From Actinomycetes bacterium (GTDB lineage Bacteria > Actinomycetota > Actinomycetes > Propionibacteriales > Propionibacteriaceae), in assembly GCA_023419175.1 (NCBI GenBank), contig JAEZYG010000063.1:1-10360 (forward strand): DNA of 10,360 nucleotides, written 5' to 3'. Position 1 is the first letter of the stretch; each line of letters opens with the position of its first letter. The position numbers and the translations under genes are program-made. A model generated the notes under the pieces. It had not been told where the DNA came from. It saw nothing but the letters and a program-made list of their open reading frames with translations, and did no database searches. Positions 5,215 through 10,360 of this stretch are shown here, piece after piece.

Positions 5215-8200
5215 TTATTGAGTTGTCGATGAACGTCGCGATATCTGCCAAGCGGCGATACCGAGCAGAGCACCAAGGGCGCTCAGCCATATCAACGATC
5301 GTCCGCCCGATCCGGGAAGCCATCCATCTTCGACGTCACGGACGGTAATCACACCGATCTGACCGTCAACAGAGACGTTGACGAAATCTGATTTACCTTC
5401 GCCCAATGTGATGGTCTTACCGTCGTTATCGATGGTGAACTTCACAGGTTGAGCCAAGAGTTGATGACCCTTCGGCGCTTTGATCTCGAAGAGCCAATAG
5501 CTGACACCTGGATTGAGATGGGCAGCGTCAAATTCGTAAGCTGTCTCACTCCACGCGTCACTGCCTCGTGCAGGCATGGTGGCGATGACAGGCGTCCGCT
5601 CTGGAGCGCCATTGACATCTCGGTAGATAGCGAATTGAGAACCACTCAACGGTGTTTGATCTTCCCCTCCCACCTTGCGGACGACAATGGTGGTCTCCGC
5701 AGTGGGATCTACACGGACGATAGCGCGTGCAGGGGGGACGGTACCTGGCGTTTCCCCTTCCGCCTTCGGGATTCGCGGCACAGCTTGACAGCTATCGGTC
5801 GCCGCATTAGGTGATCCATCGCATAATCTCACCGTATTGACAATCGTTACCTTGCCATCAGTTTGGCTGGGATAGGTGAAAGATCGATCGGCAGGTATTG
5901 TCATGCGCAGATGCACACCCTCATCACCTGCTGCCGCCACTTCGGATCCTGACAGAAGGACAGAGCCCAAAGCAGCACTCTTATCCCCCATCGTGACGGT
6001 AAGATCATCGAGGTTGTGATTCGTATTGCGATCACGATAGTCGACGATGGCATCGGTCAATTTCACCGCGTCGTATTCCACAGAACCGCTCATGCGATCG
6101 GGATCGAATTGATCGGTGGCGATGGCATTGACCCCTTGTCCACCCGCGAGAGTGACAACAGGTGTGACCTTAATGCCAAAGGAGGGCAATTCCTTACCGT
6201 TGGCGGCGCTACAGGTGAAGGGGACTTCCACCGTCGCTTTCGACTCACTGGACTTCGCTAAAGTCGGCAGATCGCCATTCACCGTACAGGTGGGAAGATC
6301 GCTGGTAGGAATACGTCCATCAGGAGAAGAGACATCGAGACGGATCGAGGCGACCTTCACCTCTTCATCTAACGGATTCGACAAGGAGACGTGACCATTG
6401 ATCGCGTTGACTTTTGCATCTCGCTCTCGAGCTTTAACAGCGATATCGTATTCCAGATTGAGAGTATCGCTATCGGCATGGGCGCCTTTGATGCGCTCAT
6501 CAAGTTTCACCCATTGACCGTTGTCATCCTTCGGCTTCTCAGCCTTCACCAGCTTCGACAGATCCCAGGCATAGCTACCGACCTTGTCTTGCCACATCGC
6601 GGTCTTGGCAAGCACGGTGCACTGTTTAGCAAGCGAGCCAGTCACTGTGGCTTTCGCTGCAGAGACGCGATCGTAAATTTCTGCGCCATCTTGAGTGGAG
6701 AAAGCATAGGCGAGAGAGGTCAAAGGCTGAGAATCGGAAGAGGTAAAACCTTGAGCTTTCGCAGTCAATGCCGGATCGGGAGTAAAGGTGATCGCACCAT
6801 CAGCGATGGTATAGCTTCCTTCACCCGACACGCGAGCTGTCTTGCCGCGATCTAAGATCTCAACCCCTGGCTGATTGGCCAAGAATATTAAGGTATCGGG
6901 ATCGGGACGACGCGGATCGTCAGCGGCATAGTCGTTGTTGAGAACGTCCACCAGCACCGAATTGGCATTTTCGTCCACGCAGAACAGGTCGTCATTCGCT
7001 GTCGGAGCGGTCGAGATATCGAATAGGTAGTCTTCAGTTTCTCCCGAGTCGGAGTGAGCCCACGACCCATATGCCGACCCTCCTCCTTGGGGAGCATCGG
7101 GATCTGGATTGACCGCTGTCGGAGTATCGGTATATGCCTTCGCTAAACGGCGCTCATCTGCTTCAGACCCGTTGAGCACATCGGCATCGACCTTATCGAC
7201 TGCACGGATACGCATCCATACATTGCGCTTGCCATTCAAATCGTGCTGATTCGGATAGTTGAAGCGCACTGTGGCCATCGTCGTATTTGTCCACGGCATC
7301 TCATTCGTAGGCGAGATCATCTCCATAGGAGTTCTGATTGCCGAGCGTTGAGGCTGACATGTCGCTACAGTCGATCCCTCATCGGGATCGAATTGACCGT
7401 TACCGTTGAAATCAGCCCAAGCGCGCACCATGCCTTGCTTACCCTTATTGTCAGGGTCATAAGGCTGTCCGCAAGGAACGTCGATCTCAAGAGATTTGCG
7501 CACCGGTTTGCGTTCCAGCACACCGCCTTGATCGGTCTGGGTGAGATAGCGCAGTTCGCTTCCAGCCAGCCACTTATTTTCCACATCTGCTCGATATCCA
7601 CCAGTGGTGAGGATATTGGGCGACGAAAGTGGCTTGATCTTGGGCTGAACCGTATCTTCACTCTCTTCGACACGGCGATAGCTCACCATCGTGCTCTGCA
7701 TCGCATCGTTATGCGCGCCATCACGAACCTTTAGGGTATGGTCAGAGTTCACATCGTAGGGACGTGCCGTCCTGCCCAGACGGGTACCGTAATAGTAGAA
7801 ATTCTTGTTGTAGTTGTGCGGTTGAGACCAGTCAACTCGACCGCTCTTATCAGTCGCTCCCTTCTCAAAAGACAGGGAGGAATACTGGTAGACCGGCGGC
7901 ATGGCGTTGGTGTAATTGGCATTCGACGTATCGGCAGCCAAAATAATGCCGAATCCGATCGCCTCTTTACCCATACCGCGCATCGCCACACGCACGTTTT
8001 TGCGCGGGTTGGCGATGTTGTGTTCGTCGCGCACATCAACAGGTGCAGTCACCATCAGAGCTGGGCCGAAAATAAACCCGTTCTCACGCTTGTCATTGAG
8101 CTCGCCACAGCGTCCACCAGTATTTAAGAAATATGTTCCTTTGAATCCGGAGAAGAATTGTCCGGTTGCACCCGATGGATTCAGCCCAGGGATGGTGTCG

Positions 8201-10338
8201 GACATACCGCCGATTGATTCTTTCACTTCAGTATCCCGCGGGTAACCGCCCTTCGAAGGGTCTCGTGCCGTATCAACAGAGTAGCCGGAGCATGAAGAGA
8301 ACCCGGCAATGGGATAATAGTTGCTTGTCCCATCAGCTTGAATACCGAGAGCCTCGGGTGGGTTGCCAGAAGCATCGGAGGTTTCAGCGTCCAAAGCGAC
8401 AAAGCCGTTAACGGGAATTTCAACGATGCGTTCATCGGCGGTCGCAGGGTTGCGCTGTTCAGCCCAGCAGGAGAAATCGACTAGGGTCATATTCTCATCA
8501 CCTGTTTGGTGAATACCCACCTTTTGGTTATCGCCGATCATCCACGGGGCAGCATCCTCGTAATAATATCCGGGAGCCCAGACGTCAAGATGAGAATCTT
8601 GCCAACGCCCACCGCTAAATTCACGAGCCTGAAAATCGGTAACCTCGCATTTAACCTTCAAATATCCAGGGATGACATCGCGCTCGATCACCTTCCCCTT
8701 TCGGAGCTCATCGCCGATCTTATCCTCATCAAAAGTGATCCATTTGATGATATCTCGATAGGGAGATAGTCCGATGGGGTTGAGAGGATACCTCTCGTCC
8801 GCTTCATTCAATACCTGCGGACGAAGACGAATCTTAAAACTCATCGCTCCGCGAGGTTTCCACTCGTTCGGCATCAGGTAATACATCACCTTCACAGGAA
8901 CCTGATTGCCGTTAGCGTCGACGCCTTTCATCACACCTTCGCGCATACGGTCATCAAGATGACCTGTTTTATAGGTTTGATCGGCAGGCTGACTAAAACT
9001 GTCGTCTTTGTAAATATCGAAGGCGAATTGCACGCCATCATCGTTTTCAGGTGTGCCGACAGGAAGTTTCCCGCCTAGGCTTTCGACAAAACTTCGAGGC
9101 ACAATAAACTGGCGCCCTTTGTTCTGCCCTAAATTGTCGGTGACCTCTTTGAGGTTATTGCCCGAAAAATCGATATCCCCATCGGGATATTGATAACACT
9201 GACCATCGCGGCGTTCCAAGATACCAGGGATTTTCTGCCCGTTATATTTGAAATGCCCAGTGATTTTCAGACCTTTGGGCAGGATCTGGTTTGGATCGTT
9301 GCCAAAAAGCTTGGGATCGAGATAGGGAGAGTCATAGAAACCGCGCAAAGTGACTTTTGTCTCAGGCTTTTGACGAGCAACCACGCGCGCCTTGAAACGG
9401 GCTTTCGTCTCTAAAGCGCCCCACCGCTGACCGAAGGAGAAATTGAAGATTCCATCGCCTGTAATTTTCGATTCCCAGTAAATCGTAAATTCGTCACCAG
9501 ACTTATACCATTCAGAGCCGAGCTGATCGGCTTTGAGAGAGACCATGCGCATGGGGTCGGTCATCCAGATCGGTCCGACTGATCCCCACCCGATATCACC
9601 TTTCGGGTCATTTTGTTTGGAGAAATTCAACCGCCAGCGGTCGTCGAGATTGTGGTAGATCTTCCAGTCATTATCGTTGTTATAGCTCGCACCCGGATCG
9701 GTATCGTGCCATTCGTTATATCCCTGTTTGCCATAGGGAATGGAGACCGCACGAACGTCAAGAAGACCTTTAACATTGCGAGCCTGAAGCCGATTGGGGT
9801 CGTTCAACTCGGCGTAGAGATCAGCTGCACCTTCAACCATATGCTTGGCGTCAAACTCGACAGCATGAGCATAATCACCACGAGGTTGCGCATCCCATTT
9901 GTCGCGCTTCTCATTCATGGTGGTGATTACCATGATCTTGGAGGGAAGCCCTAAACCTTCAGGAATATTAAAGTCGTTATAGTATTCAACTTTACGCCTG
10001 CGAACCATGATCTGAATGGTGGAGGGATCACCTGGTTTTTCACGGGCAAGGAATGACCTGTTTCCATAGAAAGGCCCCTGAGAATAGACACCTTGCTGGC
10101 GGTTTGAAGGCAGATGAGGAATGAGCAGACCGCCATCTTTATCTGTAGGCTGTTTGTCGGGGTCCATCCCCGCAGGATAGTCACGAACAACCTGATTCTT
10201 GTCACTTCCACCATCGGGGAACGCCTCGGCGAAACCGTAGTATTCCCAGCGTTTTTCAGATTCGGCACATATATCTGGGCTTACCCATTTCGCCTGGCCA
10301 TCGTCAGCGCGAGCTGGAGTGGCAATGGGAAGTACTAG
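5215..10338 (-). CDS. Large LPGSG-anchored surface adhesin, probable pilus tip protein (5' end missing)
   Basis: First gene of the pilus operon and probably the tip adhesin. The ATG at 10167 is internal: the frame continues upstream for 57 residues to the G-run, starting LVLPIATPARA|DDGQAKW, the end of a signal peptide. About 1707 residues are visible. In order, by position: an unrecognised region rich in Trp, Tyr and Asp (about 8790-10305); a region resembling non-repeat region 2 of the CshA adhesin (IKWITFDEDKI to NGFIFGPALMVTAP, about 8040-8790); a GEVED-like domain (RAWADFNGNGQFDPDEG near 7379-7430, GETEDYLFDI at 7016-7045); a CshA/cadherin-like repeat opening PTANDDLF and VDVLNNDYAADD (about 6640-7010); Ig-like stretches (about 5700-6630); a C-terminal CNA-B/SpaA-like domain opening TTIVVRKVGG (about 5330-5695) with the E-box-like YWLFEIKAPKG; then LPGSG (5305-5319), a hydrophobic segment and RRSSTTQ. 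Similar proteins are often called CshA/CshB-like fibrillar adhesins. Domain names are from memory of motifs. Ligand unknown. Confidence 0.88.
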   Translation of the reverse strand, partial: LVLPIATPARADDGQAKWVSPDICAESEKRWEYYGFAEAFPDGGSDKNQVVRDYPAGMDPDKQPTDKDGGLLIPHLPSNRQQGVYSQGPFYGNRSFLAREKPGDPSTIQIMVRRRKVEYYNDFNIPEGLGLPSKIMVITTMNEKRDKWDAQPRGDYAHAVEFDAKHMVEGAADLYAELNDPNRLQARNVKGLLDVRAVSIPYGKQGYNEWHDTDPGASYNNDNDWKIYHNLDDRWRLNFSKQNDPKGDIGWGSVGPIWMTDPMRMVSLKADQLGSEWYKSGDEFTIYWESKITGDGIFNFSFGQRWGALETKARFKARVVARQKPETKVTLRGFYDSPYLDPKLFGNDPNQILPKGLKITGHFKYNGQKIPGILERRDGQCYQYPDGDIDFSGNNLKEVTDNLGQNKGRQFIVPRSFVESLGGKLPVGTPENDDGVQFAFDIYKDDSFSQPADQTYKTGHLDDRMREGVMKGVDANGNQVPVKVMYYLMPNEWKPRGAMSFKIRLRPQVLNEADERYPLNPIGLSPYRDIIKWITFDEDKIGDELRKGKVIERDVIPGYLKVKCEVTDFQAREFSGGRWQDSHLDVWAPGYYYEDAAPWMIGDNQKVGIHQTGDENMTLVDFSCWAEQRNPATADERIVEIPVNGFVALDAETSDASGNPPEALGIQADGTSNYYPIAGFSSCSGYSVDTARDPSKGGYPRDTEVKESIGGMSDTIPGLNPSGATGQFFSGFKGTYFLNTGGRCGELNDKRENGFIFGPALMVTAPVDVRDEHNIANPRKNVRVAMRGMGKEAIGFGIILAADTSNANYTNAMPPVYQYSSLSFEKGATDKSGRVDWSQPHNYNKNFYYYGTRLGRTARPYDVNSDHTLKVRDGAHNDAMQSTMVSYRRVEESEDTVQPKIKPLSSPNILTTGGYRADVENKWLAGSELRYLTQTDQGGVLERKPVRKSLEIDVPCGQPYDPDNKGKQGMVRAWADFNGNGQFDPDEGSTVATCQPQRSAIRTPMEMISPTNEMPWTNTTMATVRFNYPNQHDLNGKRNVWMRIRAVDKVDADVLNGSEADERRLAKAYTDTPTAVNPDPDAPQGGGSAYGSWAHSDSGETEDYLFDISTAPTANDDLFCVDENANSVLVDVLNNDYAADDPRRPDPDTLIFLANQPGVEILDRGKTARVSGEGSYTIADGAITFTPDPALTAKAQGFTSSDSQPLTSLAYAFSTQDGAEIYDRVSAAKATVTGSLAKQCTVLAKTAMWQDKVGSYAWDLSKLVKAEKPKDDNGQWVKLDERIKGAHADSDTLNLEYDIAVKARERDAKVNAINGHVSLSNPLDEEVKVASIRLDVSSPDGRIPTSDLPTCTVNGDLPTLAKSSESKATVEVPFTCSAANGKELPSFGIKVTPVVTLAGGQGVNAIATDQFDPDRMSGSVEYDAVKLTDAIVDYRDRNTNHNLDDLTVTMGDKSAALGSVLLSGSEVAAAGDEGVHLRMTIPADRSFTYPSQTDGKVTIVNTVRLCDGSPNAATDSCQAVPRIPKAEGETPGTVPPARAIVRVDPTAETTIVVRKVGGEDQTPLSGSQFAIYRDVNGAPERTPVIATMPARGSDAWSETAYEFDAAHLNPGVSYWLFEIKAPKGHQLLAQPVKFTIDNDGKTITLGEGKSDFVNVSVDGQIGVITVRDVEDGWLPGSGGRSLIWLSALGALLGIAAWQISRRSSTTQ

Positions 10339-10360
10339 GGGGGGGGGGGGGGGGGGGGGG
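10338..10360. other. Terminal run of 23 G, probable sequencing or assembly artefact
   Basis: The window ends in an unbroken G run directly after ACTA. On the coding strand it would read as at least seven Pro codons inside the signal peptide of the large adhesin, where a hydrophobic core is expected in any frame. G runs at the 3' end of reads are a known artefact of two-colour Illumina chemistry and fit a contig end. A real phase-variable tract is the alternative. Confidence 0.7.

Noticed and set aside
6391..8127. Several 100-160-codon + strand frames opposite the large adhesin gene
   Set aside because: All are antisense to a continuous frame with recognisable domains, overlap each other in different frames, and lack ribosome binding sites or family features.

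Overview
The window looks like one end of a contig from an actinomycete, most plausibly Actinomycetaceae (Actinomyces/Schaalia-like). This is inferred from a murT-gatD pair, a tip-shaft-sortase pilus operon laid out like the Actinomyces fimbrial operons, and an operator resembling the actinobacterial Zur box. Base composition looks near 50% GC by eye, low for the phylum. No genus can be fixed from the sequence alone.

Left part (1-1730, + strand): the 3' part of murT, cut by the window start, is followed by gatD with an ATGA overlap. Together they encode the lipid II isoglutaminyl synthase that amidates D-Glu of the peptidoglycan stem peptide. A strong stem-loop follows gatD.

Middle (1730-2590): an AT-rich intergenic region leads to a small gene for a 100-residue histidine-rich protein made of two 50-residue units. 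A near-perfect 25-bp palindrome just upstream of its ribosome binding site resembles a Zur (zinc uptake regulator) operator, so the protein is probably a zinc-responsive, zinc-binding polypeptide. A clear terminator closes the gene. I see nothing supportable in the 226 bases between that terminator and the end of the convergent sortase gene.

Right part (2590-10360, - strand): a pilus operon, transcribed in the order large surface protein, major pilin, class C sortase. The large protein (over 1700 residues visible) combines an unrecognised N-terminal region with CshA-adhesin-like, GEVED-like and CNA-B-like domains and an LPGSG sorting signal; it is the likely tip adhesin. The pilin has a signal peptide, a YPKN pilin motif, an E box and LPVTG. 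The sortase has two membrane segments, a DPF lid motif and the His/Cys/Arg catalytic set. The sortase would join pilin subunits through the pilin-motif lysine and the LPVTG threonine, cap the shaft with the large protein, and pass the fibre to a housekeeping sortase encoded elsewhere. A perfect 28-bp palindrome lies between the pilin and sortase genes.

The large gene is cut at the window end in its signal peptide, where the sequence becomes 23 consecutive G. This is more likely a sequencing or assembly artefact than a real phase-variable tract, but both readings are given below. I found no CRISPR array, transposase, tRNA or rRNA gene.
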